Shown here: one piece after another, positions 17,999 through 26,441 of the stretch
How the letters are laid out: each line of letters starts with the position of its first letter
How positions within the stretch are numbered: the stretch's first letter is position 1
DNA from: Ureibacillus thermophilus
GTDB taxonomy: Bacteria; Bacillota; Bacilli; Bacillales_A; Planococcaceae
Direction of reading: 5' to 3'
DNA: 64,000 nt
Assembly (NCBI RefSeq): GCF_004331915.1
Contig: NZ_CP036528.1
Coordinates: 198,001 to 262,000 of the forward strand
Position numbers and translations under genes: made by a program
Notes under the pieces: model-generated
Told to the model about the DNA's origin: nothing
The model's database searches: none
What the model saw: the letters and a program-made list of their open reading frames with translations, nothing else

Positions 17999-18798
17999 TA
18001 TTTTTCCTTTTCGACATTTGCTGTTTCCGGAAATTCGAATCGAAAGAATTCATGATGCAATTCATCTCTGAAGTGCTTTGGCGTAACTCCCGTATACTTC
18101 TTAAAAATCCGAGTAAAATAACTTTGATTGCAAAAATGAAACTGTTCAGAAATCGATGTGATGCTTTTATTCGTATGTCTCAAATAATATTGCGATTCTT
18201 CCACTCTTCTTACATTTAAATACTCTACTAAAGTGATTCCTACATGCTCGCGGAAGATGCGGGAAAGATGGCTCGTACTAATATGGAATTTTTGAGCTAT
18301 ACTCTCTACAGTTAAGTCATTTTCCAATTCATCATTTATGTACATAATCACTTTATTGACTGTTTGATGGCGGAAAGTAGGCTGTTTTCTATCGGCAATA
18401 AAACTTACATAAAAGTCGATTAATTCATCGGCAAATTGCAGAAACTCTGCATCCTTCATTTTATTTTGTATCATATCAACGCAAGCAACATTAAAGGCAA
18501 AGGCCTTTTTCGAGGGAACCTGGTTCTCCATCAGCTTTCTTGCAACGATAGACGAAAGAGTCATAAAATAATTTCTTATTTCTTTAATAACTTGCTTTCC
18601 AAAACGGATGGATAAAATATCAATGATTTCATGCAATGATTTTTTTGCTTTTTCCGCCTCTAAATGAAATATTTCAAATAATAATTTTGATTCAATGTTG
18701 AAAAATTCTTCAATTCCGTTATATTGATTTATGCTATCAATTTCTTGGAAATATCTCTTTGAAATCGTTTCAGAAATTGAATGTTGCTGTAATTGCAT
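17998..18798 (-). CDS. AraC-family transcriptional regulator
   Basis: 266 residues. The last ~100 hold the double helix-turn-helix of AraC/XylS proteins: LTVESIAQKFHISTSHLSRIF (first HTH) and SITSISEQFHFCNQSYFTRIFKK (second HTH), then TGVTPKHFR. The first ~150 residues are helical and unlike a cupin sensor; I do not recognise a ligand domain. Good ribosome binding site GGGG before ATG. It is divergent from the LytTR gene across 450 bp, so it may control that gene or itself; no ligand or target can be named. Confidence 0.82.
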   Translation of the reverse strand: MQLQQHSISETISKRYFQEIDSINQYNGIEEFFNIESKLLFEIFHLEAEKAKKSLHEIIDILSIRFGKQVIKEIRNYFMTLSSIVARKLMENQVPSKKAFAFNVACVDMIQNKMKDAEFLQFADELIDFYVSFIADRKQPTFRHQTVNKVIMYINDELENDLTVESIAQKFHISTSHLSRIFREHVGITLVEYLNVRRVEESQYYLRHTNKSITSISEQFHFCNQSYFTRIFKKYTGVTPKHFRDELHHEFFRFEFPETANVEKEK

Positions 18799-19248
18799 TG
18801 ATTACCCCAACTTTCTCCAGAATGAAATTTGCATCATACGTCCATAATTACTATGTTGATATAATTTATCATAAAACAAATAAAATAAAATTTTATTATT
18901 ATAAAAAGGGTGCCATTTTGAGCATTTAATGCTAAAATTTTATCCCCGTTAATAGAAAAATTCGAACTTTTAAATAAATATTTATAACTAAAGTGAATAT
19001 TACCATAATTTTGGTTTTTTTTTCAATACTATTTAGTACATAAGTTACTAAAGGTTAATATACATTATAAAGGTACATGCAAAATTATTGCTAAAATGGA
19101 TGAAAATAAACTATGCTAAATTTTAAGAAAAATAAATTTTATTACGAAATATTCTCATAATTATACGTTCTTCTCTATTTCATTTCTTAAAATATGTAGT
19201 AAAATAAAAATATTAAAACATAAAAGTGGACAAACGAGGTGTTTAAAA
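18799..19248. other. AT-rich divergent intergenic region
   Basis: 450 bp between the AraC-type gene (minus) and the LytTR gene (+). Very AT-rich, with several TATAAT-like hexamers but no clear pairs, no stable hairpin with a T run and no ORF with a ribosome binding site. It must contain both promoters and could hold the direct-repeat targets of either regulator; I could not define one. Confidence 0.4.
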
Positions 19249-19899
19249 GTGGATCCTAAAGAAATAGAAGAAATTATGGATGTCATAAAAGATTTTTTCC
19301 CTGAAAATACATCCATCGCTATTTCAGATACAAAAGAATATATATATTACCAACCGAGTAAACTGATAGACTTAAAAATTAAACCTGGTGATCCTATAAA
19401 AGAAGGTTCAGCTGCCTTTAAAGCCATTCATTACGGTAAAAAAATTAACACTTATATTGAATCTGATGTTTTTGGTGTCCCTTATTACGGCATGAGTATT
19501 CCTTTAATTACAGAAGGAGAAATTAAAGGGGCAGTCACTGCTATTTTCCCTCATAAACCATCACCATTTTTAACAAACTACATCACAATTAAAATTGATG
19601 ACTGCTGGTACCCAATTAAACATAACGAAGTGGTTTATTTAGAAACACAACTTCGCAAAACTTTCGTTAAAACAATGGATAAAGAAGGATTCCATCGCCT
19701 AAATCTTAGCGATCTTGAACTTTTCCTACCTAATGACCATTTTATTCGCTGCCATCGTTCCTATATTGTTAATATAGATTATATTGATGAAATTCAACCG
19801 GATTCCCATTCAACATTCCTTTTAGTGATGAGAGATGGTACAAGAATCCCGGTTAGCCAAAGATACGCAAGCTATTTCCGCCGTTCATTAGGTTTCTAA
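19249..19899 (+). CDS. LytTR-family DNA-binding regulator with N-terminal sensor-like domain
   Basis: 216 residues from a GTG at 19249 with GAGGTG seven bases upstream. Residues ~1-110 form a PAS-like or GAF-like domain (IAISDTKEYIYY, GSAAFKAIHYGKKI, YGMSIPLITEGEIKGAVTAIFP). Residues ~112-215 are a LytTR domain: EVVYLETQLRKTFVKT, FLPNDHFIRCHRSYIVNIDYI and IPVSQRYASYFRRSLGF. There is no receiver domain or phosphorylatable Asp, so it is a one-component regulator sensing something through the N-terminal part. It lies just upstream, same strand, of the CoA-transferase gene but behind its own terminator. Confidence 0.82.
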   Translation: MDPKEIEEIMDVIKDFFPENTSIAISDTKEYIYYQPSKLIDLKIKPGDPIKEGSAAFKAIHYGKKINTYIESDVFGVPYYGMSIPLITEGEIKGAVTAIFPHKPSPFLTNYITIKIDDCWYPIKHNEVVYLETQLRKTFVKTMDKEGFHRLNLSDLELFLPNDHFIRCHRSYIVNIDYIDEIQPDSHSTFLLVMRDGTRIPVSQRYASYFRRSLGF

Positions 19900-19961
19900 T
19901 CGTGGAAAATATTTACATCATCATTTTAAACATTTAACTATTTGTATTGCAAAGGTAAATC

Positions 19962-20002
19962 AAACCATCATTTTTCATTTTTGGAAAAATGATGGTTTTT
20001 TT
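19962..20002 (+). terminator. Terminator after the LytTR gene
   Basis: ACCATCATTTTTC pairs perfectly with GAAAAATGATGGT (19964-19976 and 19984-19996), followed by seven T. Confidence 0.9.
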
Positions 20003-20222
20003 ATGCCCTTAATTAGTTTACTAAAATAATTTTTTGTCGAAAAAACTCGGAATTTCTCGTTCATTCTAATATTAAGCATTTTCATGCAACATTTGAAGAA
20101 TGTGTGACAAAGTCATGCTATTATTAATGTACTTTTGAGCACAGTAGATTTGCGCGCTCAATATACTGAAAATTCTTACAAAGTTTCTTTGTTATGACGA
20201 ATGAAGGGGAGGATACTTTACT
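20003..20222 (+). other. Promoter and leader region of the CoA-transferase gene
   Basis: 220 bp. It contains a TATTAT -10-like hexamer near 20119 and a strong GGGGAGG ribosome binding site at about 20208. No riboswitch-like fold was recognised. It is the natural place for LytTR binding sites. Confidence 0.4.
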
Positions 20223-21728
20223 ATGGATTCAATCATCGAAAAACGAATTGGCGTACCAAAGCTAAGAGACCGCATTGTTTCTGCTGAAGAAGCAGCAGCC
20301 CTTATCCCAGATGGTGCAGTAGTAGGTTTAAGCGGCTTTACACGTGCCGGGGATGCAAAAGTTGTACCAATGGCGCTTGTTGAACGAGCTAAAAAAGAAA
20401 AATTCAAAATCGATGTATATACAGGTGCTTCCCTTGGACCTGAAGTAGACCATTATTTAGCTGAGGCGGGCGTTATTCGCAAACGTGGGCCATACCAAGG
20501 TGAAAAAGCGATGCGCAACCTTATCAATAAAGGGGATATTTTATATGTAGATGCCCATCTTTCCCACAATGCCGAATTAGTTCGCCAAGGAATCATCGGC
20601 CCTATTAAATATGCCGTTATCGAAGTTTGTGCAATTACTGAAGACGGATTATTAATTCCGACAACTTCTGTAGGTAACTCACCGATTTTCGCTCAATACG
20701 CTGAAAATATTATTCTTGAATTAAATATTTCACATTCTGATACATTAATCGGTATTCATGATATTTATGTACCAGGCCCGCAAGGTAAACGTGAACCGAT
20801 TCCTATTACAAATGCAAATCAACGCATCGGTGAAATAGGTATCCGCGTTGACCTTGACAAAATTAAAGCGATTGTCATTTCCGAAGAGCCAGATGCTCCT
20901 TCATTAATCGTACCGCCAGATGAAGAAACACGAAGAATGGCAGATCTATTGCTTGACTTCTTCCGTTCTGAAATCAAAGCTGGACGCTTAACAAACGAAT
21001 TGATGCCAATCCAATCAGGTGTAGGTTCAGTAGCAAACGCTGTATTGGACGGCTTTAAAGAATCTGAATTCGAAAATCTGCAAGTATACTCTGAATGTCT
21101 ACAAGACGCAGTATTTAATTTGATTGACGCTGGAAAAGTAAACTTTGCATCAGCAACATCCATTACTTTAACTGCTGAAGCACAACAAAAAGTATATGGC
21201 AACATTGAAAAATATGCGGATAAAATTTGCTTACGTCCACAAGAAATTTCCAACCACCCAGAAGTTGTGCGCCGACTCGGATTAATTTCAATCAATGCTG
21301 CTCTTGAAGTGGATATTTATGGTAACGTAAACTCTACACACGTAGCAGGTACAAAAATGATGAACGGTATCGGCGGTTCCGGCGACTTCGCCCGAAATGC
21401 TCGCCTAACAGTATTCGTTACAAAATCTTATGCAAAAGGCGGCGCTATTTCATCCATCGTTCCTATGGTTTCACACGTTGACCATACAGAACATGATGTC
21501 GATGTAATCGTGACTGAACAAGGTATTGCCGATTTACGCGGTCTTGCTCCAAAAGAACGTGTGCCATTGATCATTGAAAACTGTGCACATCCAGACTTCA
21601 AAGATCAATTATGGGATTACTATAACCGCGCCGTTGAAGCAACAGGCAATTCCCAAACACCTCATATCCTTGAGGAAGCATTAAGCTGGCATGTAAATCT
21701 ATTGAAAAATAATACAATGAAAAAATAA
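20223..21728 (+). CDS. Acetyl-CoA hydrolase/transferase family protein (succinate/acetate CoA-transferase)
   Basis: 501 residues, the full length of the Cat1/AarC/Ach1 family. Conserved blocks: EEAAALIPDGAVVGLSGF at the N-terminus, GNSPIFAQYAENIILE, YSECLQDAVFNLI near 295 (its Glu matches the position of the catalytic Glu thioester residue), GGSGDFARNARLTVF near 385, and TEQGIADLRGLAPKERV near 435. It moves CoA between acetyl-CoA and an acid such as succinate or acetate, or hydrolyses it; the choice cannot be made from sequence. Strong GGGGAGG ribosome binding site. The upstream LytTR gene is a candidate regulator. Confidence 0.87.
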   Translation: MDSIIEKRIGVPKLRDRIVSAEEAAALIPDGAVVGLSGFTRAGDAKVVPMALVERAKKEKFKIDVYTGASLGPEVDHYLAEAGVIRKRGPYQGEKAMRNLINKGDILYVDAHLSHNAELVRQGIIGPIKYAVIEVCAITEDGLLIPTTSVGNSPIFAQYAENIILELNISHSDTLIGIHDIYVPGPQGKREPIPITNANQRIGEIGIRVDLDKIKAIVISEEPDAPSLIVPPDEETRRMADLLLDFFRSEIKAGRLTNELMPIQSGVGSVANAVLDGFKESEFENLQVYSECLQDAVFNLIDAGKVNFASATSITLTAEAQQKVYGNIEKYADKICLRPQEISNHPEVVRRLGLISINAALEVDIYGNVNSTHVAGTKMMNGIGGSGDFARNARLTVFVTKSYAKGGAISSIVPMVSHVDHTEHDVDVIVTEQGIADLRGLAPKERVPLIIENCAHPDFKDQLWDYYNRAVEATGNSQTPHILEEALSWHVNLLKNNTMKK

Positions 21729-21748
21729 TTGGTGCTTACCTTTGTTGC

Positions 21749-21779
21749 GGCCGTCTCCTTTTGAGGCGGCCATTTTTTA
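21749..21779 (+). terminator. Terminator after the CoA-transferase gene
   Basis: GGCCGTCTC pairs with GAGGCGGCC (one G-T pair), then ATTTTTT. Confidence 0.8.
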
Positions 21780-21827
21780 TAAAACAAATATCTTCCCTCA
21801 AGTTACTCCTGCCACGTATAGGAAAAT

Positions 21828-21876
21828 ATAATAGCCGCAAAGTATGCTCTAAAAGCATATTGCGGCTATTTTTTGG
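21828..21876. terminator. Terminator hairpin at the end of the 100-residue protein gene
   Basis: AATAGCCGCAA...AGTATGCT pairs with AGCATAT...TGCGGCTATT, with a T run on the + side and A-rich sequence on the other. Confidence 0.7.
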
Positions 21877-21878
21877 CA

Positions 21879-22181
21879 TTATTTCACTTCTTGATTATTT
21901 TCATTGTAATAAATAATGGCTGTTTGCAGACCGCTTTCTGCAATCATATTGTTTTCTCTAATTTTTGTTTCTGTATCATCGGCAGCAGTTTCTGCAATTT
22001 CTTTTAAGTCATTATTATTGACTTTGCTGTATCGCTTTTCGCCAAAGTCGGTTTCTTTCTGGAATGAATTTCTCATATTTTTAATCATCCTTACTGTTTT
22101 ATCTCGGTTTTCCTTTTTGCTCAAGTACGCTGTTACGCCCGCCAGAAATGCGGTCATCAAAACATTTCTCCCTTTTGCCAT
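21879..22181 (-). CDS. Small YtxH-like membrane-associated protein, function unknown
   Basis: 100 residues from the ATG at 22181, with AGGAG seven bases upstream. A short hydrophobic segment at the N-terminus (NVLMTAFLAGVTAYLS) is followed by a charged helix (KKENRDKTVRMIKNMRNSF) and a polar, probably disordered tail. The layout is that of YtxH/gas-vesicle-like small stress proteins, but the similarity is only general. It has its own terminator and no informative neighbour. Confidence 0.65.
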   Translation of the reverse strand: MAKGRNVLMTAFLAGVTAYLSKKENRDKTVRMIKNMRNSFQKETDFGEKRYSKVNNNDLKEIAETAADDTETKIRENNMIAESGLQTAIIYYNENNQEVK

Positions 22182-22248
22182 CACTTTTCTCCTTTCGTCT
22201 TTATTACTTACTTTTGCCCATCTTGCCTTGTTTCATTCCAGACAATAA

Positions 22249-22283
22249 AAAAGTGACATAAAAACAAGATGTTTTTATGTCAC
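22249..22283 (-). terminator. Terminator after the small GNAT gene
   Basis: AAGTGACATAAAAAC pairs with GTTTTTATGTCACTT, then a T run on the minus strand. Confidence 0.9.
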
Positions 22284-22290
22284 TTATCTT

Positions 22291-22569
22291 TTACGCTTTG
22301 ATATCGTCATATTCGCCTTTTTGGAATTCTGCCACTACATAGGAACAGATTGGATTCATTTTATATTGATGTTCCCTTGCGTATTCTGCTGCCCGTTCAA
22401 GCAATTTTTTTGCCATCCCTTGGCCGCGCAGTTTTGGTGAGACGAAAGTATGGGTCATATCCATAATTCCATCCCGCAGGTTCCATGTTATTTCTGCCAA
22501 CATTTCCCCATCTTGTTCATACTCAAAGGCAAAATAATTTGTTCCTCTTTCTACAAGTTTAAACTCCAT
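22291..22569 (-). CDS. Small GNAT-like N-acetyltransferase (COG2388/YidJ type)
   Basis: 92 residues from the ATG at 22569, seven bases after GGGAGG; an ATG two codons upstream is too close to that site. The minimal acetyltransferase fold is visible: TWNLRDGIMDMTHTFVSPKLRGQGMAKKLL, where RGQGMA is the acetyl-CoA pyrophosphate loop, then NPICSYVVAEFQK at the C-terminus. This single-domain class is widespread and its acceptors are unknown. Single gene with a strong terminator. Confidence 0.8.
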   Translation of the reverse strand: MEFKLVERGTNYFAFEYEQDGEMLAEITWNLRDGIMDMTHTFVSPKLRGQGMAKKLLERAAEYAREHQYKMNPICSYVVAEFQKGEYDDIKA

Positions 22570-22621
22570 AAACATTCCTCCCTTTTGAAAATACTATATC
22601 ATAGGGAGTAAATCTTGTAAT

Positions 22622-23536
22622 TTAATTAGTTTCTTCTTTAGAAGATGTAAACCATGAAGAAACTAAATCAATGAGTTTATTAAAGAAGTTTTTCACTTTT
22701 TCCCAAAAACCTTCATCTTGCAGGAATGTAAGTTTCTCTTCAATCGTGTTGCTTAAGCTTGATAATTGATCTTTCCATTGAGAAAAGTCAATATCCAACT
22801 GGCGGATGCGGTCCATTAAATCAACTAGCATTTGACGGTCTGCATCGCTCAATTGAATGTTTAATTTGGATAATTGATCTTTCACAATTTGTTCTACTTC
22901 TTCTTTTGTTTGAGGGTCAATTTCAGCGATTTGCTTTTTAATTTCCGTTAATAATTGCGCTACTTGTTCATCGGTAATATTGGAATTATCTGCAAGTTCC
23001 GTAGCGACTTGCAATTCATCGTTAGCTACATCTGTCCGCTCTACATCCAACGTTTCCCCTGTTTTGACTTCATATGCTTTGTAAATACCCACAAGAGCGG
23101 AATGACCTGTTACCGGTTTTGGTGCAGCTACTTCGATTGTTGCATCTTTTAGACCTGCCGTTAACATCGCATTGGCATACATTTCAGAAGTGACTTCCTT
23201 AATATTTTCAGGCGTTACGATGCTTACTGTAAGCCCTTTTCCTTCTTCTTCTTGTGTAATTTTTGCAGAAGAATACATGCGGGCGTTTGGATTGCTGTTG
23301 GAAATGTATTTGACTAAGTCTTCGCCTGAAACTGTAATTTCATCGACTTCTGCTTCTTTATCTACTTGCAAAACTTCCCGCACTGCTTCTTTTTCGGATT
23401 GTGAAAGATTTGCTCCATATACAACAATAGGTACTCCTAGTTTTTCGTTTATTGCTTTAGTTTCTGCAAATACTTGCCCTGGAATGAAGGACAAAACTAA
23501 ACAAAATGCAGCTAGTAAAGAAAGCCATCTCTTCAT
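22622..23536 (-). CDS. DUF1002 secreted protein, YpuA-like
   Basis: 304 residues (B. subtilis YpuA about 290). Sec signal peptide MKRWLSLLAAFCLVLSFIP with cleavage after VFA. The DUF1002 body follows: KLGVPIVVYGANLSQSEKEAV near 30-50, SNPNARMYSSAKITQEEEGKG near 90 and GHSALVGIYKAYEVKTGE near 165. The C-terminal third is helical and ends in an amphipathic segment (FFNKLIDLVSSWF). Extracytoplasmic, function unknown. It lies downstream of the cvfB terminator and is probably an independent unit. Confidence 0.82.
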   Translation of the reverse strand: MKRWLSLLAAFCLVLSFIPGQVFAETKAINEKLGVPIVVYGANLSQSEKEAVREVLQVDKEAEVDEITVSGEDLVKYISNSNPNARMYSSAKITQEEEGKGLTVSIVTPENIKEVTSEMYANAMLTAGLKDATIEVAAPKPVTGHSALVGIYKAYEVKTGETLDVERTDVANDELQVATELADNSNITDEQVAQLLTEIKKQIAEIDPQTKEEVEQIVKDQLSKLNIQLSDADRQMLVDLMDRIRQLDIDFSQWKDQLSSLSNTIEEKLTFLQDEGFWEKVKNFFNKLIDLVSSWFTSSKEETN

Positions 23537-23597
23537 TCATCATTTCTCCTTTCAAACCTATTCTTTTAGGTTTGCCACTTATTAGTACGAATAAAAA

Positions 23598-23630
23598 ACA
23601 CAAAAGGTTGCCAAAGTTGTCCTTTTGTGT
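23598..23630 (-). terminator. Terminator after cvfB
   Basis: ACACAAAAGG pairs with CCTTTTGTGT; six T follow on the minus strand. Confidence 0.85.
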
Positions 23631-23643
23631 ATGGTCATCGAAG

Positions 23644-24498
23644 TTATATAATTTCTGTCCACCCATCCTCTTGTTTCACTTTTTTCTTCTTCATCAGAAC
23701 ACCTAAAGCCCTCTTAAACGCCCCTTTGCTCATATCAAACATTGCATAAATTTCTTCCGGCGTCGACTCATCGCTAAACGGCATCTTGCCTCCCACACTT
23801 TTCAAGTACTCATAAATCTTTTCGGCATCTTTTTCAAGTCTTTCATAGTTCCGAGGAAGCAAAGATCCGTTCATCGTTCCGTCTTCTTTTACAGCAATGA
23901 TTCGAACATCGACATCTTGTCCGAGTCTAGGTTCAGCTTCCATTTGGCTACGATGAACAAAAATGCGGTAAGGTACTTCTGCACCCAATAAAAAAGCCCC
24001 TACTGGCAAAAGTCGATAGGTCCGCGCTTTGATATTTTTATTAAATAACTGTTCAGAAGCCTCTTCATATATTTCACTGACTCTTTCTTCTGTAATGAGG
24101 CGGCCAAATAATTCACCGTTTCGATTCGTATACAATGTAATGTATAAATGATCCCCAGTTTTTGGCCAAAGAGAACTCAATTTTGGCAAATCTTCCGCTT
24201 TTACAAGGACTTCCTTAGAAGTTCCGATATCTACAAATGCTCCTTCTTTTGTTACTTTGATTACTTTGGCCCATCCATAAGTGCCTTGTGTAATTTGCGG
24301 TATCAATGTTGTGGCTAACAACTCGCCACGCCGATTTGCAAATAAAAATACTTTAATGCGTTCTCCTACTTTAAGGGGAGCATTCGTTTCAGAACTATTC
24401 ATTGGAATTTCGTCTACACCATTTGTTAATATCCAACGGGAACCCCTATTTTCCAAGATTGTTAACTCTACTACTTGACCAGCTTTCAACTCTTTCAT
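23644..24498 (-). CDS. cvfB: S1-domain RNA-binding protein CvfB (YitL)
   Basis: 284 residues from the ATG at 24498 (AAGGA six bases upstream; TTG and GTG codons further up sit on or before this site). Tandem S1-like modules run through the protein (GQVVELTILENRGSRWILT; GTYGWAKVIKVTKEGAFVDIGTSKEVLV; ARTYRLLPVGAFLLG) and a C-terminal winged helix follows (TPEEIYAMFDMSKGAFKRALGVLMKKKKVK). CvfB is an RNA-binding virulence regulator in Staphylococcus. The gene follows mntR by about 20 bp and is probably cotranscribed. Confidence 0.87.
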   Translation of the reverse strand: MKELKAGQVVELTILENRGSRWILTNGVDEIPMNSSETNAPLKVGERIKVFLFANRRGELLATTLIPQITQGTYGWAKVIKVTKEGAFVDIGTSKEVLVKAEDLPKLSSLWPKTGDHLYITLYTNRNGELFGRLITEERVSEIYEEASEQLFNKNIKARTYRLLPVGAFLLGAEVPYRIFVHRSQMEAEPRLGQDVDVRIIAVKEDGTMNGSLLPRNYERLEKDAEKIYEYLKSVGGKMPFSDESTPEEIYAMFDMSKGAFKRALGVLMKKKKVKQEDGWTEII

Positions 24499-24518
24499 CA
24501 TATTTCCTTTCACCAACG

Positions 24519-24929
24519 CTATTGTTGTTTCATTTTCTCCAATTTTTTCACGATTTCCTTATCTTCCTCCAACAACTGGACCAAATCTGCAATGCGGTCG
24601 ATTGAATTCCAACTTAAATGATGTTCAATCCCTTCCACATCTTGATAAATCTTATCTTCATCTACACCAATGAGACGCAAAAACTGTTCAAGGAGTTCAT
24701 GCCTTTTTACAAGCCTTTTTCCTAGTTTTTCACCCTTCGGAGTTAGTGTTAACCCCCTGTATTTTTCATATACTAAATAACCGTCTTTATCCAATTTTTG
24801 CACCATTTTCGTTACAGAAGAAGGCAAAACTGATAAAGCTTCCGCTATGTCAGACACCCGGGCATAACCTTTTGTTTCAATCAGCAAGTATATTTGTTCT
24901 ATATGATCTTCCATGCTTGGTGTTGGCAT
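24519..24929 (-). CDS. mntR: Manganese-dependent transcriptional repressor MntR
   Basis: 136 residues from the ATG at 24929 (GAGGGG upstream; a GTG at 24944 overlaps it). This start gives [14 protein letters not shown], the family N-terminus. Winged helix at residues ~10-70 ([22 protein letters not shown]). Metal ligands of the DtxR/MntR binuclear site are all in place: Asp and Glu in MEDHIEQI, His in KRHELLEQF, and Glu/Glu/His in [10 protein letters not shown]. Mn2+-loaded MntR represses Mn uptake. No mntH or mntABC gene is in the window. First gene of mntR-cvfB. Confidence 0.93.
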   Translation of the reverse strand: MPTPSMEDHIEQIYLLIETKGYARVSDIAEALSVLPSSVTKMVQKLDKDGYLVYEKYRGLTLTPKGEKLGKRLVKRHELLEQFLRLIGVDEDKIYQDVEGIEHHLSWNSIDRIADLVQLLEEDKEIVKKLEKMKQQ

Positions 24930-25015
24930 AACATGACCCCTCACTTTCCATCTATCATATTCAGTTTACTACAATATAAGGAAAAAATGTAACTGTTAAA
25001 GGCTTAAGAAAAAAA

Positions 25016-25055
25016 GAAAATGCCCTAAAGTATCTGTTACTTTATGGGCATTTTC
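25016..25055 (-). terminator. Terminator after the ComFB-like gene
   Basis: GAAAATGCCC..TAAAGTA pairs with TACTTTA..GGGCATTTTC (one bulge), then seven T on the minus strand. Confidence 0.85.
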
Positions 25056-25338
25056 AAACCACATGATTTCTTCGATTTCCTGCTTCATAAATTGCACGGA
25101 TGATTTCTTTATTTATTATTTCTATATTTTTCGGGCTTTTCAACTCATTAAAAACTTTTTCTCTCTCGGACTCACTTACTACATAATGAGGCGGCAAATT
25201 ATTTAGTGCTTTTGCCACAATCCTCATTTCACATTCATTACAATTGCAAAATATTTGATATTCCGGACTGCGTAAAAAAAATCGGACAAGCCCGCTCACT
25301 AACTCTTCCATGACATTTACTAGCCTTTGTCCTGTCAT
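25054..25338 (-). CDS. comFB: ComFB-like late competence protein
   Basis: 94 residues, matching ComFB (about 98 in B. subtilis). N-terminal helix with NVMEELVSGLVRFFL, then the conserved Cys cluster FCNCNECEMRIVAKALNNLPPHYVVS, where the CxCxxCxxRI arrangement could bind a metal, then a charged C-terminal helix. In B. subtilis comFB lies between comFA and comFC; here it is alone and neither partner is adjacent. Some ComFB-domain proteins have been reported to bind cyclic dinucleotides, which is recalled knowledge. Start supported by GGAG upstream. Confidence 0.8.
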   Translation of the reverse strand: MTGQRLVNVMEELVSGLVRFFLRSPEYQIFCNCNECEMRIVAKALNNLPPHYVVSESEREKVFNELKSPKNIEIINKEIIRAIYEAGNRRNHVV

Positions 25339-25539
25339 TTATTATTACTCCATTTCTTAGTTGGTTTTTATATTTATTAATATAACTCATATAATCAAAA
25401 ATACTCAATAGTATTAGGTATATTTTCACGATTAGATAAATTTGAATAAGCCAAAAAAATCATTTTTACTACAAAATTCGTCCATATTTCAAAAATAAAA
25501 AAGTATTATACGGGTTTTTGGATCTACCATCTAATTTTA

Positions 25540-26325
25540 CTATATGCTAATTTTTTTGGTTTTCAAAAGTTCCTCATTCAATGTTAACACAATTGGGCAG
25601 TGATCACTTCCTAAAACCGCGGAATGAATTTGGCTATCGATGATCGCATCTCGAATACAATTCGAAACAATGAAATAATCGATGCGCCATCCTATATTCC
25701 GCTCTCTTACTTTATTCATATACGACCACCATGTATAGGCATCCGTTTTGTTTGGATATAAAAAACGAAAGGTGTCTGTAAATCCTTCTGACAATAGCCT
25801 AGTCATTTTTTCCCTTTCTTCAATAGTAAAACCGGAATTACCAATATTTGATTTAGCGTTTTTCAAATCAATTTCTTGATGGGCTACATTCAGGTCTCCA
25901 CAATAGATGACCGGTTTTTCAGCATCCAATTGTTTCAAATAAACAAATAACTCATCTTCCCATTGCAATCGTTTATCTAAGCGGGCTAAATCCCTTTGAG
26001 AATTTGGCGTATATACATTGACTAAATAAAACAAATCATATTCCAATGTGATAATTCGGCCTTCTGATTCACATTCTTTTTCGCCGACCCCATAATTAAC
26101 AGAAAGCGGAGGATGCTTTGTAAATATGGCCATGCCGGAATACCCTTTTTTTTCAGCATCGTTCCAAAATTGATAATATCCATCAAGCGGCAGTTCTACT
26201 TGTCCCTCTTGGCATTTCGTTTCCTGGATACAAAAAAAGTCCGCATCCATTTGATTGAAATAATCTAAAAATCCTTTCTTTAAACAAGCCCGTATTCCAT
26301 TGACATTCCAAGATACAAATTTCAT
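25540..26325 (-). CDS. exoA: Exodeoxyribonuclease III
   Basis: 261 residues of the EEP nuclease fold. N-terminal MKFVSWNVNGIRA, metal-binding Glu in FCIQETKCQ near 35, YCGDLNVAHQEIDL near 145 (Asp/Asn), and the catalytic His in the C-terminal GSDHCPIVLTL near 245. It cleaves at abasic sites and degrades 3' ends in base-excision repair. Single gene; the ~200-bp gap to comFB is AT-rich and empty. Confidence 0.95.
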   Translation of the reverse strand: MKFVSWNVNGIRACLKKGFLDYFNQMDADFFCIQETKCQEGQVELPLDGYYQFWNDAEKKGYSGMAIFTKHPPLSVNYGVGEKECESEGRIITLEYDLFYLVNVYTPNSQRDLARLDKRLQWEDELFVYLKQLDAEKPVIYCGDLNVAHQEIDLKNAKSNIGNSGFTIEEREKMTRLLSEGFTDTFRFLYPNKTDAYTWWSYMNKVRERNIGWRIDYFIVSNCIRDAIIDSQIHSAVLGSDHCPIVLTLNEELLKTKKISI

Positions 26326-26441
26326 TTAACTCACCTACTACCCATGAAACTCCATGATTCTAAAAATAATAAAGGAGAAGCAGTCCATTTTATTTTACAA
26401 TGGCTGTTCCCCCCCGCATAAATTGAATAAGAATTACTATA

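Noticed and set aside
18799-19248. Possible non-coding RNA in the 450-bp AT-rich gap
   Set aside because: No stable stem with a T run and no GC-richer island; it is simply AT-rich promoter DNA.
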